From: Arthrobacter sp. PvP023
GTDB lineage: Bacteria > Actinomycetota > Actinomycetes > Actinomycetales > Micrococcaceae
Assembly: GCF_017832975.1 (NCBI RefSeq)
Contig: NZ_JAFIBI010000001.1
Location: 868,001-932,000 of the forward strand
Length of the DNA stretch: 64,000 nucleotides
Direction of reading: 5' to 3'
Below are positions 27,118 to 36,792 of the stretch, in pieces. Positions within the stretch are counted from its first letter, which is position 1. Each line of letters starts with the position of its first letter. The notes beneath the pieces are model-generated. The model saw only the letters and a program-made list of their open reading frames with translations. It was not told where the DNA came from and made no database searches. A program made the translations under genes and the position numbers.

Positions 27118-27129
27118 GATGGTTCGCTT

Positions 27130-28572
27130 TCAGATGAGGTCTGGGGTGAGTGCAGGGGAAGGAAAGGCGGCGGGTTCCGTCTTTTGACGGAATACGCGGG
27201 CAGCGACGTAGTAGAGGGGAGCAACCACTACCAGCCCGACGATCCAGGAGATGTCCACGCCGCCCATCGCGGCGGCCAGCGGGCCTGTGTAGATCGCGGT
27301 TGCCGAGAACGGGACCTGGATCAGGGCGCCTGCTACGTAGGAGCCGATGGCGACCCAATTGAACCGCCCGTACACACCGCCGTCGCGCTTGAAGAAGTCT
27401 TCCACCCGGTAGTCGCCATGCCGGAGAAGGTAATAGTCCACCAGGTTGATGGCCGTCCAGGGAACCAGCACGTACATCAGGAAGGACAGGAAGTTGGTGT
27501 AGAAGAGGATGAAATTGTCGCGGGCAAACAGGGCGATGCTGACGGCGAGAACGAAGAGGATGACTGCAGCGATGCTGCGGGTCTTGGCGCGCGGCAACCA
27601 CGTCGGCTTGAACGTCTGCCCGATGGTGAGGGTACAAAGAACACCGCAATACAGGTTCATGGCGTTCGACGCCGCGACGCCCAGACAGAAGATGCCGACG
27701 ATGATCAGGGTCCACGGCTGGAGCAACGCGCCCAGGCTGCCGACGATCTCCGCGTCGCCGGCGCTCACGGTCATGGCGAGCGTTCCTACCAGCGCGCCAA
27801 GGATCATGGGGAACAGAGTGCCCAGGACGCAGCCTGAATACGAGGCCCAGAACGCAGGGCCGGATCCTGTGCCTTGCGGCATGTAGCGGGAGTAGTCGGA
27901 GACGTAGGGTGCGTAGGCCAACTGCCACAGGGCGGAGACGGAGATGGTCCCCATGAAGCCAACCCAGTTGAAGTTGCCTTGCTCCAGGAAGCTGGCCGGC
28001 AGGCCGTGGACCACGAGGATCCAGCCGAAGGCCAGCAGCAAGGCCAAACCGGCGGCGACGCTCAGGAAGCGTGCATACGCGTGGATGAGCCTGTAACCGA
28101 AAATCGTGGCGATAACGCTGACGACGCCGATAATGATGATGCCCGCGTCAACGCTGATGCCCGGGCTGACTGCGGCCATTGCTTCGCCACCGAACACGAG
28201 GTTCGCGGCGAAGAAGCCGACGTACATGACCACCACGATGACCACGATCAACAACGCACCGAAGGAGCCGAACTGGCCGCGCGTCTGGATCATCTGTGCC
28301 ACGCCCAGTTGCGGGCCCTGGGCGGAGTGCAGCGCCATGAAGATGCCGCCCACAACGTTGCCGATGATGATGCCCACGATCGCCGGCACAAAGCCGAGGC
28401 CGAACACTGTGGTGGCGAGTCCGCCGGTCACGATGGTCATGATCATGATGTTGGAGCCGAACCAGATGGTGAAGAGGTCCCTGGCTTTGCCGTGGCGTTC
28501 GTTGGCCGGGATGGGCTGGATGGTCTTATCTTCGAGCCGCGGTACTTCTGTTGCCGGAGTGTCAGTGCTCAT
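27130..28572 (-). CDS. NCS1-family (cytosine/purine/allantoin-type) permease
   Basis: About 480 residues, twelve hydrophobic segments, N-terminal signature ERHGKARDLFTIWFGSNIMI. I chose the ATG at 28572 since it overlaps the ureohydrolase stop as ATGA; a GTG at 28584 adds four residues. NCS1 carriers import nucleobases, hydantoins and related nitrogen compounds, and this one sits between agmatinase-like and aldehyde dehydrogenase genes, so a guanidino compound is a plausible cargo. Confidence 0.92.
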   Translation of the reverse strand: MSTDTPATEVPRLEDKTIQPIPANERHGKARDLFTIWFGSNIMIMTIVTGGLATTVFGLGFVPAIVGIIIGNVVGGIFMALHSAQGPQLGVAQMIQTRGQFGSFGALLIVVIVVVMYVGFFAANLVFGGEAMAAVSPGISVDAGIIIIGVVSVIATIFGYRLIHAYARFLSVAAGLALLLAFGWILVVHGLPASFLEQGNFNWVGFMGTISVSALWQLAYAPYVSDYSRYMPQGTGSGPAFWASYSGCVLGTLFPMILGALVGTLAMTVSAGDAEIVGSLGALLQPWTLIIVGIFCLGVAASNAMNLYCGVLCTLTIGQTFKPTWLPRAKTRSIAAVILFVLAVSIALFARDNFILFYTNFLSFLMYVLVPWTAINLVDYYLLRHGDYRVEDFFKRDGGVYGRFNWVAIGSYVAGALIQVPFSATAIYTGPLAAAMGGVDISWIVGLVVVAPLYYVAARVFRQKTEPAAFPSPALTPDLI

Positions 28573-29567
28573 GATGCGGTCCACGTGGCTTCTTGAAGTT
28601 CACGGACAGGGGTGGCCTTGCTGCGGTTAACCATGAGCCCGAGAAGGTCGAAGACCAGGGTGGCCGCGGCGAGGGTGGTGATGTCCGCATGGTCGTAGGC
28701 CGGTGCGACCTCCACGACGTCGGCGCCCACAATATTGATGCCGTTCAGTCCGCGGAGCAGGGCAAGGAGCTCACGGGAATGGAGCCCGCCCATCTCCGGG
28801 GTGCCCGTGCCGGGTGCGAAGGCGGGATCCAGGACGTCGATGTCGATGGAGACGTACACCGGGGTGTCGCCGAGCCGGTCCTTCACCTGGGCGATGGCCG
28901 CCGGAACACCGATGACGTCCAGGTCCGAGCAGCGGATGATCTGGAATCCGAATTCGTGGTCGCGGAGGAAATCGTTGCGGTCATAGACCGGTCCGCGGAT
29001 GCCCACATGCATGGACTTGTCCTCCACAAGCAGGCCTTCTTCAAATGCCCGCCGGAAGATGGTTCCATGCGTGACCGGCTGATCAAAGTACGTGTCCCAG
29101 GTGTCCAAATGGGCGTCGAAGTGCAGCAAAGCCACCGGACCGTGGACCTTGTTCAGGGCCCGCAGCATGGGCAGCGCGATGGTGTGGTCGCCGCCGATGG
29201 AGATGAGCCGCTTGTCCTCCCTGATCAGGGGCAACGCCTGCTCCTCGATTTCACGGACTGCCCGGGTGATGTCGTAGGGAGTGCACGCAATGTCGCCGGC
29301 ATCCACAACCTGGGCTTCGTACACGGGCTCTACGTCGAGCTCGGGGTGGTAGCCGGGGCGCAGGAGGCGTGAGGCCTCGCGGACCGCGGCAGGACCGAAA
29401 CGGGCGCCGGGCCGGAAGGAGGTTCCGCCGTCGAAAGGTACACCAACAATTGCGATGTCGTAGTCCGGGACGCGGTCAATTTGGGGGAGGCGGGCGAAGG
29501 TGCCGAGGCCTGCATACCGGGGGACTTTGGTTGCGTCGACAGGGCCGATGGGCTTGTGCGTTGTCAT
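28569..29567 (-). CDS. speB: Agmatinase/guanidinobutyrase-type ureohydrolase
   Basis: 332 residues. All arginase-family dimanganese ligands are present: SIGGDHTIALP, LHFDAHLDTWD and VYVSIDIDVLDPAFAPGTGTP. Typical agmatinase length. It hydrolyses a guanidino group to urea and an amine: agmatine to putrescine, or 4-guanidinobutyrate to GABA, which is known from Arthrobacter-type soil bacteria. First gene of the operon and divergent from the PucR regulator. Family certain, exact substrate not. Confidence 0.92.
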   Translation of the reverse strand: MTTHKPIGPVDATKVPRYAGLGTFARLPQIDRVPDYDIAIVGVPFDGGTSFRPGARFGPAAVREASRLLRPGYHPELDVEPVYEAQVVDAGDIACTPYDITRAVREIEEQALPLIREDKRLISIGGDHTIALPMLRALNKVHGPVALLHFDAHLDTWDTYFDQPVTHGTIFRRAFEEGLLVEDKSMHVGIRGPVYDRNDFLRDHEFGFQIIRCSDLDVIGVPAAIAQVKDRLGDTPVYVSIDIDVLDPAFAPGTGTPEMGGLHSRELLALLRGLNGINIVGADVVEVAPAYDHADITTLAAATLVFDLLGLMVNRSKATPVRELQEATWTAS

Positions 29568-29627
29568 GCCGGATCCTTGGGTTGAGGGGTGCTCGCCATT
29601 GAGCGGGAACTAAGTAATTCCATTGTT

Positions 29628-29643
29628 GGTGACGCGGATCACC
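29628..29643. promoter_or_regulatory. Inverted repeat GGTGA-N6-TCACC in the divergent promoter region
   Basis: Five-base perfect arms located midway between the ureohydrolase start (29567) and the PucR gene. A TACATT hexamer lies just to its right, 7-8 bp before an ATG at 29669. Candidate PucR operator. Confidence 0.35.
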
Positions 29644-29743
29644 GCGGATAGCGCTACATTGACTACAAATGGCCGAGGCGCTTAGACGAATGTCTAAGTA
29701 CCGCCCCAGCAGGCCGGGAATCAAGGAACCAGGACGGAATCCG

Positions 29744-31237
29744 ATGGCAATCACCGTGGCCGAGCTCGTGGCTGAACCGCAGCTGGGGCTCACCCTCATT
29801 GCCGGCGCGGCCGGGCGGGACAACCGCATCACGTGGGCCCACACCTCCGACCTTCCCCGGCTCTGGGAATGGGTCACCGGCGGGGAACTCATGATGACCA
29901 ACGGCCTGTCCATACCCGCCGATGCCCCGGGGCAGGTGGCGCTCGCAGAGGCCCTGATGGATTCGGGCGCCAGCGCCTTGGCCATCGGCGAGAAAATGCA
30001 TGCGCCCCCGCTGCTTCCGGAGTTCCTTGACGCCTGCGACCGGCTGCCGCTGCCCCTGATCAACATCCCCTACCCGTTGCCGTTCATCGCGATCGCCCGC
30101 TCGGTTGCCGAATCTTCCCTGCTCGAAGAGTCCCGCCGCCTGCGCCAGACGGCCCGCGTTTACGATCTGCTCAGAACGGCGGGGGCCTCCGAGGACCATT
30201 GGCAGAGCCTCGTCCAAAGATTGGCGACGGAACTGGACGCTGAACTCTTCGTGGTGGATCGTCGCTGCCTTCACCCCTGGCATCCCGACGGGCAATCACT
30301 GCCGGCGTTCCTCGCGGACGAGTGGGCGCCGCTCTCCGGGCAGGTGTCCCTGGCGGGCAAGAACTTCCAGTGGCATCGGGTCAGGGGCCGCCACGTGTTG
30401 ACCATGGACATCCCCACCCACGCCAACGCGCTCCTCGTGGTGCTGCCCAGGAGCGAACCGCACCCGGACGCCGTCGTACTTTTGCATGCGGCAACCGTGC
30501 TGGGACTCCAGCTTTCGCGCATTGTTCTGTCGCTGGAAGGGCAGCATCGGCTGGCGGGTGAGTTCCTGCTGCAGGCAATGGAAGGCCGGCTTGGGACGGC
30601 GGAGATGGAAAGCCGGTTAGCGGCTTTCGGCGTCCCGGCGCAGGATTTTATGGTCGCGTCGATCTCGGCGGACGACGGCGAACAGCTGGCTAACGTCCAC
30701 ATTGAACTTTGGCGTCATGGAGTTTCAGCGGCCTCCTTGAGGCGGAACAACAGGCTTCACGTTGTGGTGCCGGCGGATGTCCCCGACGACGTGCTGGTGC
30801 ACTGTGCCGGGTCCAGTGCCGCGATGGGCATCAGCGCCCCGACGACGGTTGCCGGCATTCAACGGGCATTGCAGGAGTCCCTCTGGGCGCTGGGATCGGC
30901 CCGGGCCAACAAGCTGGGGCTGGCCCGGTACGCGCAAGGTCCGTCGTGGCTGGGGCTGACCGGCTTCGAGGAAGGAACCGCGCTGGTCCGTCGGCTTTTG
31001 GGTCCGATTTTTGAATACGAGCAGAGCCAGGAAGGCGATCTTATAGTCACGCTGAGGACGTATTTGGACTCGCAGCGTTCGTGGCAAAAGACTGCTGCTG
31101 CCCTGTTCGCGCACCGGCAAACCATCATCTACCGGCTACGGAAAATCGGTGAGCTGACGGGGTTGGACATGGGTGAAACGTCCACGCTTGCACAGTTGTG
31201 GTTCGCGCTGCAGATTCACGAGGCGATGCGGCGGTAG
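29744..31237 (+). CDS. PucR-family transcriptional regulator
   Basis: About 497 residues. N-terminal PucR domain begins MAITVAELVAEPQLGLTLIA; a central GGDEF-like/ligand region follows; the C-terminal PucR helix-turn-helix reads YLDSQRSWQKTAAALFAH, then RQTIIYRLRKIGELTG. I prefer the ATG at 29744, where homology starts and AGGACGGA precedes. An in-frame ATG at 29669, possibly leaderless, would add 25 residues. Divergent from the ureohydrolase operon, which it likely activates in response to a nitrogen compound. Confidence 0.9.
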   Translation: MAITVAELVAEPQLGLTLIAGAAGRDNRITWAHTSDLPRLWEWVTGGELMMTNGLSIPADAPGQVALAEALMDSGASALAIGEKMHAPPLLPEFLDACDRLPLPLINIPYPLPFIAIARSVAESSLLEESRRLRQTARVYDLLRTAGASEDHWQSLVQRLATELDAELFVVDRRCLHPWHPDGQSLPAFLADEWAPLSGQVSLAGKNFQWHRVRGRHVLTMDIPTHANALLVVLPRSEPHPDAVVLLHAATVLGLQLSRIVLSLEGQHRLAGEFLLQAMEGRLGTAEMESRLAAFGVPAQDFMVASISADDGEQLANVHIELWRHGVSAASLRRNNRLHVVVPADVPDDVLVHCAGSSAAMGISAPTTVAGIQRALQESLWALGSARANKLGLARYAQGPSWLGLTGFEEGTALVRRLLGPIFEYEQSQEGDLIVTLRTYLDSQRSWQKTAAALFAHRQTIIYRLRKIGELTGLDMGETSTLAQLWFALQIHEAMRR

Positions 31238-31249
31238 TTACGCCCGACG

Positions 31250-31311
31250 GCGCCGGGCGGGGGTTATTCGCGGTTGTACGAGGCGCAGTTCGCGGCTCCG
31301 GTGGCGGAGGG
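31250..31311 (+). pseudogene. ABC-exporter remnant 1: last ~20 codons only
   Basis: About 60 bp encoding [20 protein letters not shown], matching the extreme C-terminus [20 protein letters not shown] of the intact subunit ending at 24198. Shared third-position bases are closer to remnant 2 (36741 end) than to the intact gene. It lies between the PucR stop and a terminator. Confidence 0.75.
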
Positions 31312-31317
31312 TTGGGG

Positions 31318-31349
31318 AGCGGGCGCGGTCTTTTGAGACCGCGCCCGCT
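31318..31349. terminator. Perfect hairpin between convergent PucR and SDR genes
   Basis: 14-bp perfect GC-rich arms (31318-31331, 31336-31349) with a TTTG loop. Confidence 0.8.
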
Positions 31350-31420
31350 GCAGGTGTGCCGGGTCGTGCAGGCGCTTCGCCAGTACCTGTGGGACGCCTG
31401 CTTTGGATCAACGCTGAGGC

Positions 31421-32179
31421 TTATGCCGGCACGCCCACGAGATGGCCGGCCGTGAGGGGCAAGCGCTGCCCGTTGATCTGTTCTGCCTCCAGATCGAAGA
31501 TTCGCTGTACAGCGTCGGCAAGGACACTGACGTCGGTGTAGCCCGGAAATTTCCGTTCCGGCTGGGCTGCGCGCATCCGGTCATCGACCAGAGCCTTGAC
31601 GACGAAGACCAGGGCGGCTGAGTGCTGAGCGGAGTGGGGGCTTCCATTTCCGCCCTGCAGGTGCCGGAATCCGTCGGCCACGGCCAGGGTCCATGCCTCG
31701 GCGGCGGACTTGACGGCGGCATAGGCGGCGCCGCCCGCTGTCGGCGAGGCGGCGGACTGTGCGGAAACGACGGCCAGGCGGCCTGCAGGGGAGGCAGCCA
31801 AATCGTCGTAGAAAGCGCGGCTGGTGTTCCTCAATGTGGTGAGGACGCTGGTGTGCAGGAAGTCCCAGTCTTCATCCGTCTGACCGGTAATTCCGGTACC
31901 GCCCCGCCACCCTCCGACAAGATGGATCAGTCCGTCCACGGGACCCAGATCGTTCCGGACAGACGCCGCCAAGTCCTCAACGGCTTGCAGGTCCGCGAGG
32001 TTGCAGGCATAGCCCGTGACGTTGTCGTACGCGGCCGCGAGCTCCTGCACCCGGTCCTGAAGGATGTCCACGGCGGCCACGCGTGCCCCTGCTTGCGAGA
32101 GGGCATGGACTACCGCGAGGCCTGCGGCGCTGGTCGAACCGGCGACGACGACCGTACGCCCCGAGAGGTCCTGGCTCAT
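31421..32179 (-). CDS. Short-chain dehydrogenase/reductase
   Basis: 252 residues, Rossmann fold. The cofactor loop TVVVAGSTSAAGLAVVHAL is a variant of TGxxxGxG lacking the middle Gly. Catalytic YxxxK is in AAYAAVKSAAEAWTLA with Ser in VVSAQSAAS. Substrate unknown. Its ATG overlaps the stop of the DUF6421-like gene by 4 bp, so the two are translationally coupled. Confidence 0.9.
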   Translation of the reverse strand: MSQDLSGRTVVVAGSTSAAGLAVVHALSQAGARVAAVDILQDRVQELAAAYDNVTGYACNLADLQAVEDLAASVRNDLGPVDGLIHLVGGWRGGTGITGQTDEDWDFLHTSVLTTLRNTSRAFYDDLAASPAGRLAVVSAQSAASPTAGGAAYAAVKSAAEAWTLAVADGFRHLQGGNGSPHSAQHSAALVFVVKALVDDRMRAAQPERKFPGYTDVSVLADAVQRIFDLEAEQINGQRLPLTAGHLVGVPA

Positions 32180-33579
32180 GCGCCCGCCTCGCCCTCAGTC
32201 TTCACAGGGCTCTGCCCGGTGATCCCGGCAGTTGATTCGATGACGGGGCGCATCTTCTTCTCCAGTGCTTCGTAGAACATCGACAGGGGGAATTCGTCGT
32301 CCAGGATCTGGTCCGTCAGACCCTTGGGCGGACCGTCCAGCGGAAGGGCATCGGGTCCCTTGGCCCACACGGATGAGGGGTTTGGGGTGAGGGTTTCCGA
32401 GACGAGATCATAGGCAGCGAGCCAGTGTGCGGTCTTCGGCCGGTCGATGGAACGCCAGTAGAGTTCCTCGATGCGGACTCCCAGTTCAACGACGACGCCG
32501 GCGACGTCCGCCCAGTCGATGCTCAGCTTCCCGTCGGTCCAGTGCAGGACCCGGTGCTGGTGCATCCAGGCGAACAGCAGTTGCCCGCCCACGGCGTCGT
32601 AGTTACGGACCCGGTTCCCTGTGATCGCGAAGCGGAAGATGCGGTCGAAGATCACGGCGTACTGGACCAGCTTGGCGTGCTTGCGCGCATCCTCCGAAGC
32701 GTTCTCGTCCTTCTCGATGATGACGGACTCGCGGAACGCGGTCAGGTCGCAGCGCAGCTCCTCGAGGGAGTACAGGAAATACGGCATCCGCTGCTTGATC
32801 ATGAACGGGTCAAAGGGCAGGTCACCGCGCATGTGGGTCCGGTCATGGATCAGATCCCACATCACGAAGGTCTTCTCCGTGAGGTGCTGGTCGTCGATGA
32901 GTTCCGCGGCGTCAGCCGGCAGGTCCAAGGAAGTGATGTCGGCAGCAGCTTTGAGGACGCGACGGAACCGGGCAGCTTCGCGGTCCGCGAAGATACCTCC
33001 CCACGTGAAGGACGGGGTGCTCCGGACCGCTACGCTCTCGGGGAACAGAACGGCGGAGTTCGTGTCATAGCCGGGCGTGAAATCGATGAAGCTGATGGGG
33101 ACGAACAGCTTGTTGGAGTAGTTTGTTGCCTCCAGGTCAGCCACGAATGAAGGCCAAATGACCTCGATGAGGACGGCCTCGAAGTAGCGGTTCGTGCTGC
33201 CGTTCTGCGTGTACATGGGAAACAGAACCAGATGCGGCAGCCCGTCGATGCGCCACTGCTCGGGGTGGAAGGCTACCAACGAGTCGAGGAAATCCGGTAC
33301 GACGAAGCCCTCGGACGACCACCGCTGGAAGTCCTGCACGAGCAGGTCAAGGTAGTCGGTGTCGTGGGGGAGGTGGTGGCGCAGATCGTTGATTGAGTCC
33401 GTAATGATGCCGACATTCTGGCGGGCCTGGTCATGGTCAGCAGGTTCCGGAACGGAACCGTCCTGTACTTGAACCTGCTGCAGCCCGACGACGGCTGCCT
33501 TCAGAGCCTGCCATGCGGGGAGCGTCTTGAGGTCTTCTGCCCGGATGGCTGTCATTTCAGGGATTGCGATTACAGACAT
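32176..33579 (-). CDS. DUF6421-like protein of unknown function
   Basis: 467 residues, no signal peptide or TM segment. I recall this as an actinobacterial conserved family (DUF6421), assigned from memory and not searched. Notable motifs: IHDRTHMRGDLPFDPFM, a possible His/Asp metal site near residue 255; FVPISFIDFTPGYDTNSAV; AWMHQHRVLHWTDGKLS. ATG preceded by AAGGAAAG. Coupled to the SDR downstream, which suggests a shared oxidation/reduction step. Confidence 0.75.
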   Translation of the reverse strand: MSVIAIPEMTAIRAEDLKTLPAWQALKAAVVGLQQVQVQDGSVPEPADHDQARQNVGIITDSINDLRHHLPHDTDYLDLLVQDFQRWSSEGFVVPDFLDSLVAFHPEQWRIDGLPHLVLFPMYTQNGSTNRYFEAVLIEVIWPSFVADLEATNYSNKLFVPISFIDFTPGYDTNSAVLFPESVAVRSTPSFTWGGIFADREAARFRRVLKAAADITSLDLPADAAELIDDQHLTEKTFVMWDLIHDRTHMRGDLPFDPFMIKQRMPYFLYSLEELRCDLTAFRESVIIEKDENASEDARKHAKLVQYAVIFDRIFRFAITGNRVRNYDAVGGQLLFAWMHQHRVLHWTDGKLSIDWADVAGVVVELGVRIEELYWRSIDRPKTAHWLAAYDLVSETLTPNPSSVWAKGPDALPLDGPPKGLTDQILDDEFPLSMFYEALEKKMRPVIESTAGITGQSPVKTEGEAGA

Positions 33580-34224
33580 GCTCTTTCCTTCCGTTGAGGG
33601 GATTCCTGAAGAAGCTAGCAGTGCGTAAGCATCCGTGAAGCACTATTCCAATATGCATAAGAGATACTTTTGCTCCGGGACTGCTCTTGAGCGCAATGCC
33701 TGTGCCTGACCTTGGGGTCGGTGCTTGTAAGACATCCCAGAAACGGCGTACCACGATGAAGCAGCGGCGGTCTTGGGACCAGTGGTGGTTCGGCTCCTGC
33801 ACCCTGTGCCCTCAGTGGCATTGTCTGCTCGCCGCCTATCGAGGCGCCATACCAGATCATCAGGGCTGCTTAGCCACCGGGCAGGATCAAATCAGCAACT
33901 CTTGGGCTCGGATTGGATTGCCACCGCCTATGCGTAAGGACTTGACCCGTCGGACGTGCAACATTCGCCACGCCAAAAGTCGCCTCCTTTGCCTGTGTTA
34001 GCTTGATCACCGTCCTTCCCGGCCCGAGGGCTTCGGGAGGCCCCAATTCACCGCAGCTACCTTTTCGGAGGCACCATGGGACTTGGCTCCCACACACAAA
34101 GAAGTGATCGGACTATGGCGGCCTATCTGCTCGACATGGCAGTCGCAGAAGCCTGCACTGGTCGAGCCGCTATTGGCACCGGGAACCCGACCCGGCCCGA
34201 AACGATATCCCGGGGTGGTGCTGC
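33580..34224. other. 645-bp intergenic stretch without a recognised gene
   Basis: It separates the leftward DUF6421-like gene from the rightward permease. Composition is mixed and lower in GC than neighbours in the first 120 bp (33600-33700), where the leftward promoter should be. No convincing frame, hairpin terminator or riboswitch. Possibly decayed sequence. Confidence 0.45.
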
Positions 34225-35781
34225 ATGACACCACCGATCGGAACTCTCACAGAAATCAAGCCCGATGGAACAGAGCGGTCTTCCCTTGCGACAGCGGCAG
34301 GTCACGCTTCCGGCGGATCCACCAACGAACTCAAGCGCGGGCTAAACCACCGCCACCTGCAGATGATCGCCATTGGCGGCGCGATCGGTACCGGCCTGTT
34401 TGTGGCCTCGGGCAGCACCATTTCCCAGGCGGGTCCCGGCGGTGCGCTGGCCGGCTACGCGCTGGTCGGGCTGATGGTATTCCTGTTGATGCAGTCACTG
34501 GGCGAGATGTCGGCCAAAATTCCGGTTGCCGGTTCGTTCCAGTCCTTTGCCACCCGTTTCGTCTCCCCGTCCTTTGGGTTCGCGATCGGCTGGAACTATT
34601 GGTTCAACTGGGCCATCACGGTGGCCGCAGAGCTGGTGGCGGCCGGAATCATCATGGACTTCTGGTTCCCGGGGGTCCCTGGATGGGTGTGGGCCGGGAT
34701 CTTCCTGCTGGTGCTGACCGGGCTCAATGCCCTCTCGGCCAAGGCCTTTGGTGAGTCGGAGTTCTGGCTCTCACTGATCAAGGTCAGCGCAGTGGTGCTC
34801 TTCCTGATCGCTGGCGTCCTGATGATTTTCGGCATCCTCGGGGATAACTCTCCGGGACTGAGCAACTGGGAAAACCGCGATGACGTGTTCCACGGGGGTT
34901 GGGTCTCGATCATCTCGGTCTTCATGGTCGCCGGGTTCTCCTTCCAGGGCACCGAGCTCGTAGGAGTGGCCGCCGGCGAAGCGAAGAACCCGCGCCGCGA
35001 GGTGCCGAAGGCTATCCGCACTGTCTTCTGGCGCATCATGCTTTTCTACATTGGCGCCATCTTTATCATCGGCTGCCTCATCCCGTTCACCGATCCGAGC
35101 CTGCTGGCCTCCGGTGAGTCCGATATTGCCTCATCGCCCTTTACGCTGGTCTTCTCCCGCGCCGGAATCGCCTTCGCGGCGGCCCTGATGAACGCAGTGA
35201 TCCTGACCGCAATCCTGTCAGCGGGCAACTCCGGACTGTATGCCTCCACCCGGATGCTTTACGCCATGGCCCATGACGGCATGGCCCCGAAGGTCCTCGG
35301 CCGAACTAATGCGCGTGGTGTTCCGATCGCGGCGTTGCTCGCGACGGCGGCCGTGGGACTCTTCGGGTTCCTCTCCGCGATCGTCGGGCAGGGTGCGGCC
35401 TACTCCTGGCTGCTGAACATGTCGGGCCTGTGCGGCTTCATCGTCTGGGCGGGAATCGCGGTCTCCCACTACCGTTTCCGGCGCGGCTTCCTGGCCCAGG
35501 GAAACAAAGTCAGCGACCTGCCGTACAAAGCATCCCTGTTCCCCATTGGTCCGCTGCTGGCCTTCGCCCTGCTCATACTGGTCATCGCGGGACAGAACTA
35601 CGAGGCTGTGCTTGCCGGACGGTCCGTGGAGGTGCTTTCCTCCTACATCGGGTTACCAGTCTTCATCGTTCTATGGCTGGGTCACCGCTATATCACCAAG
35701 TCCAAAGTAGTGCCGCTGCTCGAGATGGATCTCACGGCACCTAAGGACGTCGAGAACGAACCTAGGGGTGCCACCCAGTAA
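34225..35781 (+). CDS. Amino acid permease, APC/AAT type
   Basis: 518 residues, twelve helices. Hallmark first helix LQMIAIGGAIGTGLFVASGS and loop FQGTELVGVAAGEAKNPRRE, typical of LysP/AnsP-like AAT transporters. N-terminal ~35 residues are soluble. ATG at 34225 with a G-rich but weak RBS. Likely proton-coupled uptake of a cationic or neutral amino acid; substrate not resolvable. Followed by its own terminator and by ABC remnant 2. Confidence 0.92.
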   Translation: MTPPIGTLTEIKPDGTERSSLATAAGHASGGSTNELKRGLNHRHLQMIAIGGAIGTGLFVASGSTISQAGPGGALAGYALVGLMVFLLMQSLGEMSAKIPVAGSFQSFATRFVSPSFGFAIGWNYWFNWAITVAAELVAAGIIMDFWFPGVPGWVWAGIFLLVLTGLNALSAKAFGESEFWLSLIKVSAVVLFLIAGVLMIFGILGDNSPGLSNWENRDDVFHGGWVSIISVFMVAGFSFQGTELVGVAAGEAKNPRREVPKAIRTVFWRIMLFYIGAIFIIGCLIPFTDPSLLASGESDIASSPFTLVFSRAGIAFAAALMNAVILTAILSAGNSGLYASTRMLYAMAHDGMAPKVLGRTNARGVPIAALLATAAVGLFGFLSAIVGQGAAYSWLLNMSGLCGFIVWAGIAVSHYRFRRGFLAQGNKVSDLPYKASLFPIGPLLAFALLILVIAGQNYEAVLAGRSVEVLSSYIGLPVFIVLWLGHRYITKSKVVPLLEMDLTAPKDVENEPRGATQ

Positions 35782-35797
35782 CTAGGCCAGAAAGAGG

Positions 35798-35826
35798 GAA
35801 GCCGGGTGCGAACAGCACCCGGCTTC
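35798..35826 (+). terminator. Intrinsic terminator after the amino acid permease
   Basis: 12-bp perfect arms (35798-35809, 35815-35826) with a 5-nt loop, 17 bp after the stop. Confidence 0.8.
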
Positions 35827-35850
35827 GCTCCTCCCTCAGGTCCGTAACGG

Positions 35851-36741
35851 GTGGGCGGGCTGCAGGTGGCGTCCCGGGCGATGCCGCTGGGTGACGTGCA
35901 GGCGTTCATCCAGTACTCGCGGCAGTTCACTTTGCCGCTGGCGCAGCTGGGGTCCAAGGCCAACCTGCTGCAGTCCGGGGTTTCTGTAGACGGGGCTGGG
36001 TGGGGGCGGCTGGTGTTTGAATCTGTTTCCGTCTCGTATTCGCCGGAAAAACCGCTGATTTCTTCGCTTGGTGGCCGAGCCGGGGCAGACGGTGGCGATT
36101 GTGGGGCCGACCGGTGCCGCCAACACCACGCTAGTGAACCTGGTGATGCGGTTCTACGAGCTGGACGCCGGGCGGATAACGCTCGACGGCGTCGATGTCA
36201 CCTCGGTGCCGCGGCGTGAGCTGCTGCCCTCGCGGCTGGGCATGGTGCTGCAGGATACGTGGCTGTTCGGCGGGACCATCCGGGACAACATCGCGTACGG
36301 CCGGCCTTCGGCTACCGAAGACGAGATCCTGGAGGCGGCGCGGGCGACTTATGTGGACCGGTTCGTGCGGTCCCTGCCTGAGGGGTACGACACGATGCTG
36401 GAGGACGAGGGGTCCAACGTTTCCGTAGGCGAGAAGCAGCTGCTGACGATTGCCCGGGTGTTCCTTGCACGGCCGTCGGTGCTGATACTGGACGAAGCGA
36501 CGTCCTCGGTGGACACCCGAACCGAGGTGCTGGTGCAGAAGGCGATGCGCGCTGCGGTCCGACCGGACTTCTTTTGTGATCGCGCACCGGCTGTCCACTA
36601 TCCGCGACGCCGACCTCATCCTGGTGATGGAGACCGGGCAGATGGTGGAGCAGGGGGACACACTCGTCGTTGCTGGCGGCGGGCGGGGCCTATGCGCGGT
36701 TGTATGCGGCGCAGTTCGCGGCTCCGGTGGCGGAGCTATAA
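35851..36741 (+). pseudogene. ABC-exporter remnant 2: end of TMD plus NBD
   Basis: Corresponds to 23245-24198 of the intact subunit, from GGLQVAS to the end of the gene. About 20 codons after LLQSGV are deleted. A frameshift lies near 36060, the Walker A Lys is lost ([10 protein letters not shown]), and a 2-bp loss near 36555 shifts the last part. A 50-bp block at 36242-36291 is identical to 23698-23747. Ends with TAA at 36739-36741. No promoter or start, so non-functional. Confidence 0.88.
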
Positions 36742-36792
36742 GGGGACCGCCCAAACGAGCAGTGCCGTCCGCTGGGATACTCGATGACAGTC

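Noticed and set aside
25591..27837. 748-codon frame antisense to ALDH and the permease
   Set aside because: No domain, Gly/Asp/His-rich composition, fully overlapped by well-supported genes.
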